From Chthonomonadaceae bacterium (GTDB lineage Bacteria > Armatimonadota > Fimbriimonadia > Fimbriimonadales > Fimbriimonadaceae), in contig CP054189.1 of the NCBI GenBank assembly GCA_015709495.1, positions 2,232,001 to 2,296,000 on the forward strand: a stretch of DNA of 64,000 bases. The letters run 5' to 3'. The notes under the pieces are model-generated. The model made no database searches, was not told the origin of the DNA, and saw nothing but the letters and a program-made list of their open reading frames with translations. The stretch's first letter is position 1, and each line of letters starts with the position of its first letter. Shown piece by piece: positions 54,175 through 62,661 of this stretch. A program made the translations under genes and the position numbers.

Positions 54175-54276
54175 ATGAGCGAGCGGGTTCCCCGGTTGAC
54201 CTCCTCCGAGATCGAAAAGTACATGGCCGGGGTGGCTTTGGTACCTGAACGAGACCCTCAACCCCATGGGGATTGA
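54175..54276 (+). pseudogene. Truncated hicA-like toxin start
   Basis: ATG 54175 begins MSERVPRLTSSEIEKYMAGV, resembling the N-terminus of HicA/YcfA toxins (PRLTxxEI-x-x-L-x-x-x-GF). The frame then runs into the inverted repeat of the MITE-like element and stops. The catalytic His region is missing. Confidence 0.35.
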
Positions 54277-54391
54277 GGGATGAAGAACGGAGCGAGAAGG
54301 AGGCCCACCTCGCGCTCGAGAATCCTATCGCCCCCTGAGCGAGTGCAGCTAGGCATCGCGCACTCCAGGCTCAGAGGATTTGAGAAGCGGA

Positions 54392-55138
54392 TCAGAACAG
54401 CGATGCGTCGGCGCGGCCGTTGAACCAGCCGTTGTCCTTAGCTCCGTTGCCATCGAAGTCGTCGAGCGCCTTGGGGTCCTTCACGCCCGCATGGCCGTCC
54501 GCGTACGTCAGGCAGGTCTTGCCCGCATACCATATCCCCGGCCCACTGCGGCATCCCTCAGGACCCGGACCACACTCCGACCCGCCACCGTAATAGCCGC
54601 TCGGCTTGCCGCTTCCGCGAAGGCTCGGCAGAGGCGGATCGACGGTGTACTCACCGGCAGTCAGTAAGTCGCCGTTCCGCACGCCACGCGTGTCCGAGAT
54701 GATGAGCGTCTGCGCGGGCGCTTCGATGCCGCTCTCCGTCGCCGACCAAGGGAAGCGCGAATTGCCGCAGTACTGGTAGTTGTAGCCGTACCCGCCGTAC
54801 TTGACGCTCGGGTTGTGCGCGAACGATTTGCCCTTCATCTCGTCCGGCGCGTGCGGGCTGGTGAAGATCGGCTCGTTCTTCACGTAAGTGTAAATGTGGT
54901 CCGGCCAGCGCGTGCGCGGCACTTGGTTGGACGGCGACGACATCATGGGGTAGGCGCTGTCGTTGTCGGTGACATACATCACCACGCCCATGCCGATCTG
55001 CCGCAGGTTGCTCACGTTGGTCGTTCGCTTGGCGGAAACCTTGGCCTGAGCAAAGACCGGGAAAAGGATCGCCGCGAGGATCGCGATGATGGCGATGACG
55101 ACGAGGAGTTCGATGAGGGTGAACGCGTGTCTTTTCAT
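54392..55138 (-). CDS. Type IV pilin-like protein (prepilin leader)
   Basis: 248 residues. Leader [20 protein letters not shown] then [20 protein letters not shown], with Glu5. It is homologous over the N-terminal ~60 residues to the 9885 gene ([20 protein letters not shown] versus SNMKQLLLAAIMYMTDADDK). The C-terminal part has [20 protein letters not shown], a DGH motif as in H-X9-DG proteins but without the leading His at the exact distance. Divergent from the ArsR gene with 88 bp between starts. Confidence 0.85.
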   Translation of the reverse strand: MKRHAFTLIELLVVIAIIAILAAILFPVFAQAKVSAKRTTNVSNLRQIGMGVVMYVTDNDSAYPMMSSPSNQVPRTRWPDHIYTYVKNEPIFTSPHAPDEMKGKSFAHNPSVKYGGYGYNYQYCGNSRFPWSATESGIEAPAQTLIISDTRGVRNGDLLTAGEYTVDPPLPSLRGSGKPSGYYGGGSECGPGPEGCRSGPGIWYAGKTCLTYADGHAGVKDPKALDDFDGNGAKDNGWFNGRADASLF

Positions 55139-55182
55139 TGGGGTGTGCCTTGACAGGAAAGTCAGGAATCACATTACCCCAT

Positions 55183-55202
55183 TCATACGCCGCTGCGTAT
55201 GA
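55183..55202. promoter_or_regulatory. Putative ArsR operator (TCATACGC-N4-GCGTATGA)
   Basis: Perfect 8-bp inverted repeat with 4-nt spacer. A second palindrome, ATACGTAT, is at 55216-55223 next to the arsR-like start. Both lie in the short region between the divergent pilin-like and ArsR genes, so binding could control both. Confidence 0.6.
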
Positions 55203-55226
55203 TACGCACTTCTGTATACGTATGAT

Positions 55227-55598
55227 ATGATGGAAGAGATGAGCGAATGCAACGTTCTCAGTTGCCCGGCGCAGTTTTCGAGGCTTTCGGCCGAAGCCAA
55301 GCTCTTCCAGAGCTTGTCGGACGCGACTCGGCTGGCGATTCTCAAGGCGCTGGTCGTACGGCCGCTCAGGGTGGTCGACCTGTGCGCTTTAACTGGGAGG
55401 GCGCAGCCAAACGTGTCGGCTCATCTCGCTTGCTTGCGCGATAGCGGGCTCGTGATCGGGAAGCCGAAGGGAAGGGAGACCTATTACGCGATCGCGGAGC
55501 CCGAGATGATCGCGGCCCTCAAGGCGACGGAACGGGTGGTGTCGAAGGTCGGCCACCGGATCTGCGGCTGCCCCCTCCTCCCACTGCTCGAACAATAG
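55227..55598 (+). CDS. ArsR-family (metal-sensing type) transcriptional regulator
   Basis: 123 residues (119 if started at the third ATG, 55239). Winged helix: FQSLSDATRLAILKALVVRPLRVVDLCALTGRAQPNVSAHLACLRDSGLV (recognition helix QPNVSAHLACL) and a GRETYYAI wing. Cysteines in the N-terminal arm (CNVLSC) and C-terminus (ICGCPLL) resemble the metal sites of CadC/CmtR-like sensors. Several ATGs and a TATGAT lie together, so the exact start is unclear. No metal-transport gene is adjacent; likely autoregulation through the palindromes upstream. Confidence 0.85.
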   Translation: MMEEMSECNVLSCPAQFSRLSAEAKLFQSLSDATRLAILKALVVRPLRVVDLCALTGRAQPNVSAHLACLRDSGLVIGKPKGRETYYAIAEPEMIAALKATERVVSKVGHRICGCPLLPLLEQ

Positions 55599-55655
55599 CC
55601 TCGCCCGGGGCGCCGGCCGCGCCTATAGAACACGAAGGCCGCAATAAGTTCGACG

Positions 55656-58448
55656 ATGAGCGATCCTCACATTATTGCGCCCCCGCCGACACGATCCCCT
55701 GCTGGGAAGAACGCCTGCCCAGCTCCAATTCAGCCTGAATCGCACTCCAAGCGCAGGAAGTCGCCCATAATGCCGCAGGGAGGAAATCGGACGGTGGCAG
55801 CCGCCTCGACGAAGATGTGCGCACTCCTTCTGACGGATGTCGAAGGCAGCACGGTGTTGTGGGAAAGGGACCGTCGAGGAACGGCCGCAGCGTTGGAGCG
55901 CCATGACACGCTCGCCGCAGCAACCGTCGCTCGCCACCAAGGAACCCTCGTCAAACCTCGAGGCGAAGGCGACAGCTTGTTCTGCGTCTTTGATCGAGCC
56001 TCCGATGCCGTTGCCGCTGCATTGGACCTGCAGATTGCCTTTCGTGAGGTCCCAGCGTCGGGTGGAGCCCCCCTCCGGGTCAGGATCGCCATCCACACCG
56101 GAGAGATGGACGCTCGCGAGGGCGACTATTACGGCCCAGCGGTGAATCGCTGCGCGCGCATCCGATCGGCAGCGCATGGAGGACAAGTTCTGGTTTCGCA
56201 TGCCGTGCAGCAACTTGCCTCGGAAGCCTTGCCTGTGGGCTCCCACCTTGTCGATCTGGGCGTACACCGTTTGCGCGACCTCTCTCGCCCCGAGCGCATC
56301 TTTCAGTTGGCTCACCCCGACCTTCCGTCTGTGTTTCCTCCGCTTCGAACCCTCGACCACCAGGTTCATAACCTCCCGGTGCTTCTGACCAGCTTCGTCG
56401 GTCGCGAACACGAGGTCTCGGAAGTGCTGGCGCTGTTTGAGAAGACGCGCCTTCTCACTCTGGTTGGAGTGGGCGGAACAGGGAAGACCCGAATGGCGCT
56501 GGAGGTCGCGGCCCAGGTGGCGGATCGGTTCAGCGATGGCGTCTGTTTCGTGGATTTGGCGCCGCTCCGGGACGCGCACCTGACGGAAAGAGCGCTGCTG
56601 TCTGCGATCCAAGAGACGAATCCCGACCTGGCCGGCACGCTGGATGCGGCGCTTGCCGATCGAGAGCTTCTCCTCGTGCTCGATAACTGCGAGCACTTAC
56701 TGCGGGCGACCTGCGCGTGCGCGGACCGAGCGCTCCGGATTTCCCCTCGGCTGAAAGTGATCGCAACGAGCCGCCGGCCATTTGGGCTGAGTGGGGAGCA
56801 GATCTATCCGGTGCCGCCGATGAACTCTCCCGCTCCGGGCTCGAAAGGACTTGTGCGAAGGCTGTTCGCCTCCGATGCAGGCAGCTTGTTCCTCGAACGC
56901 GCCCGCGCCGTACAACCCACCTTCGATCTCCATTCGGCCAACGCGGAGGATGTCGCGGCCGTGTGCGCAGCCCTGGACGGAATCCCACTCGCGATCGAGC
57001 TCGCTGCCGCGCGGCTTCGGGTCCTTTCGCCTGGGCAGATCAGGGAGCGGTTGCAGGACCGTTTCGCGCTGCTCACCTCGTCGGCGAGTGCCGGTGACGA
57101 GAGACACCGTACGTTACGCGGCGCTCTTGATTGGAGTTTCGATTTACTCTCCGAACCCGAGCAGGTCTTGCTGGCGAGGCTCTCGGTCTTCCGCGGAGGG
57201 TGGAGCCTGGAGGCCGCGGAGGCTGTGTGCTGCGAACCTGAGTTTCCGCCGCCCAAGCTGCTGGACGTGCTCCAAGGTTTGGTCGAGGCGTCGCTGGTCC
57301 TCTATATGCCGTCCGAATCGGGACCGGGCCGTTACAGAATGCTGGAGTCGGTTCGCGAGTACGCCGCAGAGAAGCTCGTCGAGAGCCCTCAAGCCCCTAC
57401 GCGGAGTCGCCACGCCGAATGGTGCGACGATCTCGTGCGAGCGGCAGAGGCCGAGTTCACCGGAAGCGACCAAGCGCGGTGGTTTGAGCGCATCGAGGAG
57501 GACTTGGACAATGTTCGGGCGGGCATCGCCTACCTCCTCGAAAGCCGAGAAGGCGCCCTCGGAGCGCTCCAACTCGTCTTGGGACTGCGGACCTTCTGGA
57601 TCGTGCGGGGACATTTCGAGGAGGCGCGAGCGGGCCTCTTGGAGTCGCTTGCGCGGGCGGAGGACCTCGACCCAGCGTTGCGAGCCCGGGCAGAGAACCT
57701 CCTCGGCATCCTCGCGCTCCTGAGTGGTGACCTCGACGAGGCTCGCCTCAGACTCGCCGGGGCTTTGGAGTTGCGGCGCGCGCTTGAGGATTGGGGAGGT
57801 CAGGCCGCCACACTCAGCAACCTCGGCATCGTCGAGCGGTATTCGTTCCGATTCCAACAGGCGCTGGCGTTTTTTGACGAAAGCGTGCGCCTCTATCGCC
57901 GACTCGAACAACCCAACGAAACGGGCTACGCCCTACTGAACCTAGGATGCGCCTACTTTGAAACTGGCCAGTTCGAAATGGCGGAAGCGACCTACGCCGA
58001 ATGCCTCACGCTCATGACCCGACTCCAAGATCAGAGCGGCCTTTCTCAGCTAAGGGCCAACATGGCGGACGTACGGCTGTCCCTCGACGATCCCGAAACC
58101 GCCGCCGCACACATCCTCGCGGCGATCCATGAAGCTGAGGCGTGTGGGTACGTCCAGTGCCTGGGCGACGGCTTCCACGCTCTGGCTCGCCTTGCCCTGT
58201 ACAACGGTAACACCGAGGTCGCCGCGATCGCGTGCGGAGCGGCCAAGAGGGTGGCCGTGGAAGGCGGCGCAAAGCCGACCCCGATCGAAGGGCGCCGCGC
58301 GGCCCAACTAAGGAGCAAGATCGTCGCGCTTGCAGGAGAAGCGAAATACCGCTCCGGCCACGAGCAGGGCTTTGGGGTTCCCGAAAAGGGCCGATTCCAG
58401 CTTGCGCGTTCGCTATTGGACCGATTGACAGAAACGAGTGATTCTTGA
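55656..58448 (+). CDS. Adenylate/guanylate cyclase-domain protein with AAA/NB-ARC ATPase and TPR domains
   Basis: 930 residues. Residues ~50-220: class III nucleotide cyclase fold (LLLTDVEGSTVLWERD, GTLVKPRGEGDSLFCVFDRA, IHTGEMDAREGDYYGPAVNRCARI) with metal-binding Asp. Residues ~245-520: AAA/NB-ARC ATPase (FVGREHEVSEV, Walker A LVGVGGTGKTRMALEVA, LLVLDNCEHLL, TSRRPFGLSGEQIYPV). Then a winged helix and, from ~650, TPR-like repeats (LEDWGGQAATLSNLGIVERYSF, GYALLNLGCAYFETGQFEMAEATY). This architecture is a common signal-transduction ATPase of unknown target. The first ATG has no ribosome-binding site and residues 1-45 are low-complexity, so the true start may be later. Confidence 0.88.
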   Translation: MSDPHIIAPPPTRSPAGKNACPAPIQPESHSKRRKSPIMPQGGNRTVAAASTKMCALLLTDVEGSTVLWERDRRGTAAALERHDTLAAATVARHQGTLVKPRGEGDSLFCVFDRASDAVAAALDLQIAFREVPASGGAPLRVRIAIHTGEMDAREGDYYGPAVNRCARIRSAAHGGQVLVSHAVQQLASEALPVGSHLVDLGVHRLRDLSRPERIFQLAHPDLPSVFPPLRTLDHQVHNLPVLLTSFVGREHEVSEVLALFEKTRLLTLVGVGGTGKTRMALEVAAQVADRFSDGVCFVDLAPLRDAHLTERALLSAIQETNPDLAGTLDAALADRELLLVLDNCEHLLRATCACADRALRISPRLKVIATSRRPFGLSGEQIYPVPPMNSPAPGSKGLVRRLFASDAGSLFLERARAVQPTFDLHSANAEDVAAVCAALDGIPLAIELAAARLRVLSPGQIRERLQDRFALLTSSASAGDERHRTLRGALDWSFDLLSEPEQVLLARLSVFRGGWSLEAAEAVCCEPEFPPPKLLDVLQGLVEASLVLYMPSESGPGRYRMLESVREYAAEKLVESPQAPTRSRHAEWCDDLVRAAEAEFTGSDQARWFERIEEDLDNVRAGIAYLLESREGALGALQLVLGLRTFWIVRGHFEEARAGLLESLARAEDLDPALRARAENLLGILALLSGDLDEARLRLAGALELRRALEDWGGQAATLSNLGIVERYSFRFQQALAFFDESVRLYRRLEQPNETGYALLNLGCAYFETGQFEMAEATYAECLTLMTRLQDQSGLSQLRANMADVRLSLDDPETAAAHILAAIHEAEACGYVQCLGDGFHALARLALYNGNTEVAAIACGAAKRVAVEGGAKPTPIEGRRAAQLRSKIVALAGEAKYRSGHEQGFGVPEKGRFQLARSLLDRLTETSDS

Positions 58449-58499
58449 TAGGGTTTAGGCGGCCGCAAGTCAGTTGCGGCTCAATTGGGGGAGTCAAGC

Positions 58500-58898
58500 A
58501 TGGGCAACAACAAGAAGGAACGGCCGTTTTCGGGGACGAGGCCGATCCCCGCGCCTCCGCCACCGCCGCCAACCTACGCAAAGGTCACGGCGGGCGGGAG
58601 CCTCCAGTTCACATATGAACTTGAGTGGACGCGAAGACGAGGAGTGGACCGATACATTCAGGTTCAGTGTTTCCTGCTCTTGCCGCCGCGAATTCGCAAC
58701 GAGAAGTCGGTACCGCGTGTCAGGATCGAGGACGTCGTCGAGCAGCCTACGATCCGCAAGGCTGTACCGGCCGGTTCGAAGGCGATGCTGATGGAGGTCA
58801 AGACGCGGGCTGGGCTGAAGGGGGTCCACCGCGTTCTCGTCGTGGCGACTGTAGGCAGCATCACGGGGTACCGTCTGATGAAGGTGATCGGCAAGTAG
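58500..58898 (+). CDS. Hypothetical protein with proline-rich N-terminus
   Basis: 132 residues from ATG 58500, with GGGGGAG 6 nt before. MGNNKKERPFSGTRPIPAPP and PPPPTYAKVTAGG form a disordered Pro-rich arm. The rest is beta-rich (SLQFTYELEWTRRRGVDRYI, QVQCFLLLPPRIRNEKSVPR, HRVLVVATVGSITGYRLMKV). No family recognised. It is followed immediately by the 57-bp tandem repeat. Confidence 0.65.
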   Translation: MGNNKKERPFSGTRPIPAPPPPPPTYAKVTAGGSLQFTYELEWTRRRGVDRYIQVQCFLLLPPRIRNEKSVPRVRIEDVVEQPTIRKAVPAGSKAMLMEVKTRAGLKGVHRVLVVATVGSITGYRLMKVIGK

Positions 58899-58926
58899 CG
58901 GCCCCATTGCGTCGCGCAGGCGGAGG

Positions 58927-59190
58927 CTCGGCCTTGGGAACGCACGCGTCCCGCATGGCCCCGGCCGAGTGCGCCAATGTAGCCTCGGCCCCAGGAACGC
59001 ATGCGTCTCGCATGGCCCCAGCCGATTGCGCCCACGTGTTCTCGGCCTTAGGAGCGCATGCGTCTCGCATGGCCCCTGCCGAGTGCGCCCCCGTAGCCTC
59101 GGCTCCAGGAACGCATGCGTCCCGCATGGCCCCCGCCGAGTGCGCCCCCGTAGCCTCGGCCCCAGGAACGCATGCGTCTCGCCCCCGCAC
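58927..59190. repeat. 57-bp tandem repeat, about 4.6 units
   Basis: Units begin CTCGGCC at 58927, 58984, 59041, 59098 and 59155, an exact 57-nt period. Each contains the 10-bp palindrome ACGCATGCGT (ACGCACGCGT in the first). As 57 is a multiple of three, every frame gives a 19-residue repeat (e.g. minus strand [19 protein letters not shown]), but no start, ribosome-binding site or conserved gene context supports translation. Variation between units is mostly single bases. Confidence 0.9.
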
Positions 59191-59201
59191 GGAGGCTGAC
59201 C

Positions 59202-59403
59202 GTGAGTGACACGTCCCACGGATGGCTGGTTCTCAGAGGCGCAAGCGGCAACAACCTGAGGAGGATCGACGTCGCCATCCCCCGAGGCCTCTTCACCTGC
59301 GTCACCGGCGTCTCAGGCTCCGGCAAATCCACCCTTGTCCAGGACACCCTCTTCCCCCGCCTCATGTACGAGGTCTACGGCACCCGCACTACCTGGGCCC
59401 CCG
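59202..59403 (+). pseudogene. UvrA-like NBD fragment 1
   Basis: GTG 59202 with GGAGG 6 nt before. [20 protein letters not shown], then [20 protein letters not shown] (Walker A) and [20 protein letters not shown] to TWAP. The LRGAxxNNL..[22 protein letters not shown] pattern is that of UvrA nucleotide-binding domains. It ends at Trp-Ala-Pro and is then joined to the hicA upstream region; the signature and zinc modules are absent. Same end point as fragment 2. Confidence 0.75.
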
Positions 59404-59442
59404 CACGAAGGACTGATGAGTTCGGCGACGAATTGACGTATA

Positions 59443-59634
59443 ATGCAGGTTCGGGATGTCATAAAGCGTCTGGAGAAGGACGGATGGGTCCTGGATCGAA
59501 CTCGGGGCAGCCACCGGCAGTTCGTTCACGTGACGAAGGCGGGCATGGTGACGGTCAGCGGCAATCCCAGCGACGACGCGCACCCGAAAACTTTGAAAAG
59601 CATTTGGAAACAGGCAGGACTGGAACAGGAATGA
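59443..59634 (+). CDS. hicA: HicA-family toxin (mRNA interferase)
   Basis: 63 residues: [40 protein letters not shown], then a C-terminal KSIWKQAGL helix. The dsRBD-like fold with the catalytic His in GSHRQF is the HicA hallmark. It overlaps hicB by 4 nt (ATGA). A TATAAT overlaps the start codon itself (59439-59444), which is probably coincidental. Confidence 0.93.
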   Translation: MQVRDVIKRLEKDGWVLDRTRGSHRQFVHVTKAGMVTVSGNPSDDAHPKTLKSIWKQAGLEQE

Positions 59635-59846
59635 CCCAATACGCAGTGGTTTTTGAGAAAGGAAAGCGAAACTGGTCGGCCTATGTGCCGGACCTGCCAG
59701 GCTGCGTCGCAACAGGCAAGACGCGGAAAGAGACGGAGACCATGATCCGCGAGGCGATCGAGTTTCACCTGGAGGGGATGCGGCTGCGAAAGATGCCGAT
59801 CCCGCCATCGGTCTCGACCGCGGCGAACGTGAGGGTATCGGCGTGA
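59631..59846 (+). CDS. hicB: HicB-family antitoxin
   Basis: 71 residues from ATG 59631: [60 protein letters not shown]. The partial RNase-H-like fold ([12 protein letters not shown]...[10 protein letters not shown]) is the HicB signature. No C-terminal DNA-binding helix-turn-helix is present. Translationally coupled to hicA; the pair forms a type II toxin-antitoxin module. Confidence 0.92.
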   Translation: MTQYAVVFEKGKRNWSAYVPDLPGCVATGKTRKETETMIREAIEFHLEGMRLRKMPIPPSVSTAANVRVSA

Positions 59847-60039
59847 TTGCCTTGCTCTCTCCTTTCTCCTGCCCTGGAGGCTTCCGAGTCCCGGCTTGTC
59901 GAGAAGGAAGGGGCTGGGGGATGGAGGTTCCGGGCGCGGTCGGCGACGGCGCTGACGGGCTCGATTGTGGAGCTGAACCTGTTTTTGGCGGGGTTTGGGA
60001 CCGTGGCGGTGCGCTGCCGGCGCGGCGGCGGGGCCTTCA

Positions 60040-60236
60040 CAAACCTCGGTGCGTTGTTGTTGATTCCAGAACTCGTAGAGATTCTCGATCCAACACCGGT
60101 TAGTACAATTCGTGACATTGCGCATTGGGTAGGAGACCAGATTACTCCGTACGTTGAGGAAGCCAACAGGGGCAACTGGAGGTATGGTGGAACGAGCATC
60201 AACGACATCTATCGTGAGTTTGAGAACCCTGATTAG
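60040..60236 (+). pseudogene. Detached RHS tip of the ELVE..DPTPV type
   Basis: Within an open frame from 59847. The C-terminal ~65 codons read NLGALLLIPELVEILDPTPV, STIRDIAHWVGDQITPYVEE, ending GGTSINDIYREFENPD. This matches the tip of RHS module 2 (GLLIGGG...ELVESIDPTPV..GRDVGDAIS..VDPWVRE). No RHS core is attached upstream; the sequence runs into hicB. A homologous helical-repeat gene follows 32 bp later, as in module 2. Confidence 0.65.
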
Positions 60237-60268
60237 CCGTTAGGTGCAGCGGTAGGCGATACCGATAC

Positions 60269-61261
60269 ATGAAAGACCTGTATCACTTATTCCAATCCGA
60301 AGGTCCACAGGCGGTGCTGATACGCTTTCGCTCTAAGCCCACCGAACTGCTTGATGACGACCAATTGTCGGTGGTAACCAATGCGATCCGAATAGTCGAG
60401 GGGCCTCAAGCTAGCCTTGACTTCGCAAGGCACTTATTCGATGACGCTCCCTCTGAGGGGCGCGCCTTGGCCCTTGCATGGTCCCAGCTATCTGCCCGAG
60501 ATTGGAGCGGCGCAATGGCAACAATAGAGAATGTACGTGAACCTATTCGGAATTGGGATTATGCGTGTATGATTCGATCCATTGCGTTAGCTTGCTTAGG
60601 GCTCTGTCAAGATGCTCACAGTATTGTGGCCGAATTCCCGGTTACGCGTCGATCGACGGATATAGAATTCGCAAGAATTGCTGTAGATCAGGCATGCAAC
60701 GAAAGGAAGACAGTCCAAGAATTGCTAACTCGATACGATCTAACGAGCGAGGATTACGCCTTCCGTAAGGTATTCGTTGAGCAAGCGTTAGCAGAACCGG
60801 ACATGGAGTCACTCAGGCAACTATTAAAGTTTCCACCCGTGCCCGATTGTCCCATAGACTTAGTGGCGCGATTGGTTCTTGCTCGGTCGGATGCCGACTG
60901 GCACAGATACCGAGAGTTGAAGCTCCGTGCTCAAGATATGCGCCACCTGGTGTTTGACATTTACGCAACTTCCTGGCTTGGCTACTGCCTAGAAGTCGAT
61001 GGCGAGTTGGTTGATGCCCAAAGACTGTATGTCTATGCGAAGAAATGGTACGCGCAATATGGTCCCACCAAGGGGCTGGCTGGCACGATTGCACTTCTTT
61101 CGAGAATCGCATGGAGGAGGAGGGAGTTCCGCGAGGCACTACAGCTTGCCAATGAATCCCTTGGGTTGGATCCTGAGAACAGCGTTGCAAGACGAGTTCG
61201 GTTTCGATCGTATATAGGTACGTGGCAGATCGGGAAAGCGCTGGCGTCGTTGGGCCGATGA
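60269..61261 (+). CDS. Helical-repeat (TPR-like) protein, candidate immunity partner
   Basis: 330 residues from ATG 60269; no strong ribosome-binding site. Whole-length homolog of the protein at 37681-38658 (325 residues): MKDLYHLFQSEGPQAVLIRF and LDFARHLF near the start, LALAWSQLSARDWSGAMATI, and at the end RREFREALQLANESLGLDPE followed by SVARRVRFRSYIGTWQIGKAL. Both follow the same kind of RHS tip. GC content is visibly lower than the flanking genes, consistent with horizontal acquisition. Inferred immunity or regulator of the tip. Confidence 0.75.
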   Translation: MKDLYHLFQSEGPQAVLIRFRSKPTELLDDDQLSVVTNAIRIVEGPQASLDFARHLFDDAPSEGRALALAWSQLSARDWSGAMATIENVREPIRNWDYACMIRSIALACLGLCQDAHSIVAEFPVTRRSTDIEFARIAVDQACNERKTVQELLTRYDLTSEDYAFRKVFVEQALAEPDMESLRQLLKFPPVPDCPIDLVARLVLARSDADWHRYRELKLRAQDMRHLVFDIYATSWLGYCLEVDGELVDAQRLYVYAKKWYAQYGPTKGLAGTIALLSRIAWRRREFREALQLANESLGLDPENSVARRVRFRSYIGTWQIGKALASLGR

Positions 61262-61334
61262 GCGGGCCATTACCTCTGGGGATTGGCTGTCTGGCACTTA
61301 GGAGATCGCTCCTAAGCAGAGCGTTTCAGATCCG

Positions 61335-61412
61335 GAGACGCTGAACGGGACGACGCAGAGCTACGTGGTGGACGATGCCGATAAGCTCACCAGCATCACG
61401 CAGAACGGCGGG
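61335..61412 (+). pseudogene. Short RHS core fragment
   Basis: ETLNGTTQSYVVDDADKLTS then ITQNGG, nearly identical to RHS module 1 (KTLNGTTQSYVVDDADKLTSITQGG). Plus strand, opposite to the main array, and cut near the left end of the IS3 element. Confidence 0.85.
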
Positions 61413-61461
61413 TGGCCATCCCATGAGTTGGGTCTGGCCAGCCCCCATTGTTGAAGACATC

Positions 61462-62292
61462 TTAAGAGTAGACCTCCGCTGATGATATCCCAGCAGGGTT
61501 GGGGGGCAGGCAGGGCGTAGCCCGACTGAACTCCAGACTCTGCGCGGCCACCGCCGGGGGGCGATAGCCAAGCGACGAATGCGGCCGAACCTCGTTGTAG
61601 TAGCGACGGTAGATCGCCGTCTTCATCTGAGCGTCGGCCAGATTGACAAAGACCTCGACGTCGAGGTGATCCCGGCGCAGGGTCGAGTGGAACGACTCCA
61701 CGAACCCGTTCTGCCAGGGTTTGCCCGGATCGATGAAGCGGCTGTTCGAACCGGATTCAGAGAGAAACACCGCGAGCAGCCGGGCAACGAACTCGCCGCC
61801 GTTATCGCTCCGAACGAACCGGGGAGCCCCGCGATCGGCAAAGAGCGGAGCCAATACGTCGCGCACCTTGCGAGCATTGATCCGCGTCGCCACCTCCAGA
61901 GCCAGGCACTCCCGAGTGAACTCATCCTCCACCGAAAGCACCTTGAGCTTCGTTCCGCTCAGGCAGGAATCATGGATAAAGTCCACCGTCCACACGTGGT
62001 TGGGATGCTCCGCCGACAGGGGAACCGGGTTCCCGGTCCGCTTCTTGCGATATCGCGTCTTGCGGCCGAGCCGCTCCTGTTTCCAGATTCGATGCACCCG
62101 CTTGAGGTTCAAGGGAGCGAACTCCTCCTTCACCAGGGCTTGCGCCATCCGGTAGCCCATGTTGGGCCGCCAGACCCTCCTGAGTGCTTCCCTGAGCGCA
62201 GCGTCCCGGTCCGGCCCTGGCTCCTCATAAACAGCGCGAGTCGAGATCCCGGTCATCCAGCAAGCCCTGCGGACCGTCATGTTCCGCTCCAT
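61462..62292 (-). CDS. IS3-family transposase OrfB (integrase core)
   Basis: 276 residues. N-terminal HTH_21 (ALREALRRVWRPNMGYRMAQALV...RIWKQERLGRKTRYRKK), then the rve DDE core: WTVDFIHDSCL (D), FVRSDNGGEFVA (D), PWQNGFVESFHSTLRRDHLD (E), and YNEVRPHSSLGYRPP at the C-terminus. Intact. It is normally made as an OrfAB fusion by -1 frameshifting; its ATG abuts the orfA stop. Confidence 0.93.
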   Translation of the reverse strand: MERNMTVRRACWMTGISTRAVYEEPGPDRDAALREALRRVWRPNMGYRMAQALVKEEFAPLNLKRVHRIWKQERLGRKTRYRKKRTGNPVPLSAEHPNHVWTVDFIHDSCLSGTKLKVLSVEDEFTRECLALEVATRINARKVRDVLAPLFADRGAPRFVRSDNGGEFVARLLAVFLSESGSNSRFIDPGKPWQNGFVESFHSTLRRDHLDVEVFVNLADAQMKTAIYRRYYNEVRPHSSLGYRPPAVAAQSLEFSRATPCLPPNPAGISSAEVYS

Positions 62293-62597
62293 CAGGAATC
62301 GCGCCCCCGCGACGGGTTCGGGAGCGCGAGTCCGTTTTTTCGGAACAGCGCCCGTACCGCGTCGATCTCAAGGTCTCTTTCGGCAAGAAGACGCTTGAGC
62401 TGAGCGTTCTCCCGCTCGAGCTCGCGCAGATGCCGCACATCGTCGGTCTGCATCCCCGCATACTTGCGCTTCCACACGTAGAACGTGTTGGCGCTGACTC
62501 CGTGGTCGCGGCAAAGCTGGGCCTGCGTCTTCTGGCCCGATGCTGCCTCCTGCAGAATCCTCACGATCTGCTCCTCGCTGAACTTCGATCTCTTCAT
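62292..62597 (-). CDS. IS3-family transposase OrfA
   Basis: 101 residues from ATG 62597: MKRSKFSEEQIVRILQEAAS, GQKTQAQLCRDHGVSANTFY (helix-turn-helix), WKRKYAGM, then a leucine-zipper-like LRELERENAQLKRLLAERDLEI and RALFRKNGLALPNP. Complete. Confidence 0.93.
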   Translation of the reverse strand: MKRSKFSEEQIVRILQEAASGQKTQAQLCRDHGVSANTFYVWKRKYAGMQTDDVRHLRELERENAQLKRLLAERDLEIDAVRALFRKNGLALPNPSRGRDS

Positions 62598-62661
62598 GAT
62601 TGCCTCCAGTTTGAACCAGAGAACTACTTTTCTGACGTCTTCAATTTTGGGGGGCAGACCA

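Larger units (their letters stand above)
53978..54284. mobile_element. MITE-like element with 30-bp terminal inverted repeats
   Basis: Left end TTCATCCCTCAACCCCCATG then GGGTTGAGGG (53978-54007); the complement of 54255-54284 is the same with one difference (T for C). Each end is itself a palindrome around CCCCATGGGG. The 307-bp unit encloses palindromic repeat copy F and a hicA-like remnant. No target duplication was found. Confidence 0.6.
61435..62661. mobile_element. IS3-family insertion sequence
   Basis: 1227 bp. Ends TGGCCAGCCCCCATTGTTGA (left) and, on the other strand, TGGTCTGCCCCCCAAAATTG (right), followed by similar GAAGAC and AGTAG blocks. Carries overlapping orfA and orfB on the minus strand. 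No 3-4-bp target duplication is visible, so flanks may have been rearranged. It truncates the gene at 62662-63030. Confidence 0.85.

Noticed and set aside
58927-59190. CRISPR array
   Set aside because: The 57-bp units are contiguous tandem copies with no spacers, and no cas genes are near.
59439-59444. TATAAT as hicA promoter
   Set aside because: It overlaps the hicA ATG, so a transcript from it would lack the start codon; the hicA N-terminus matches the family at that ATG.
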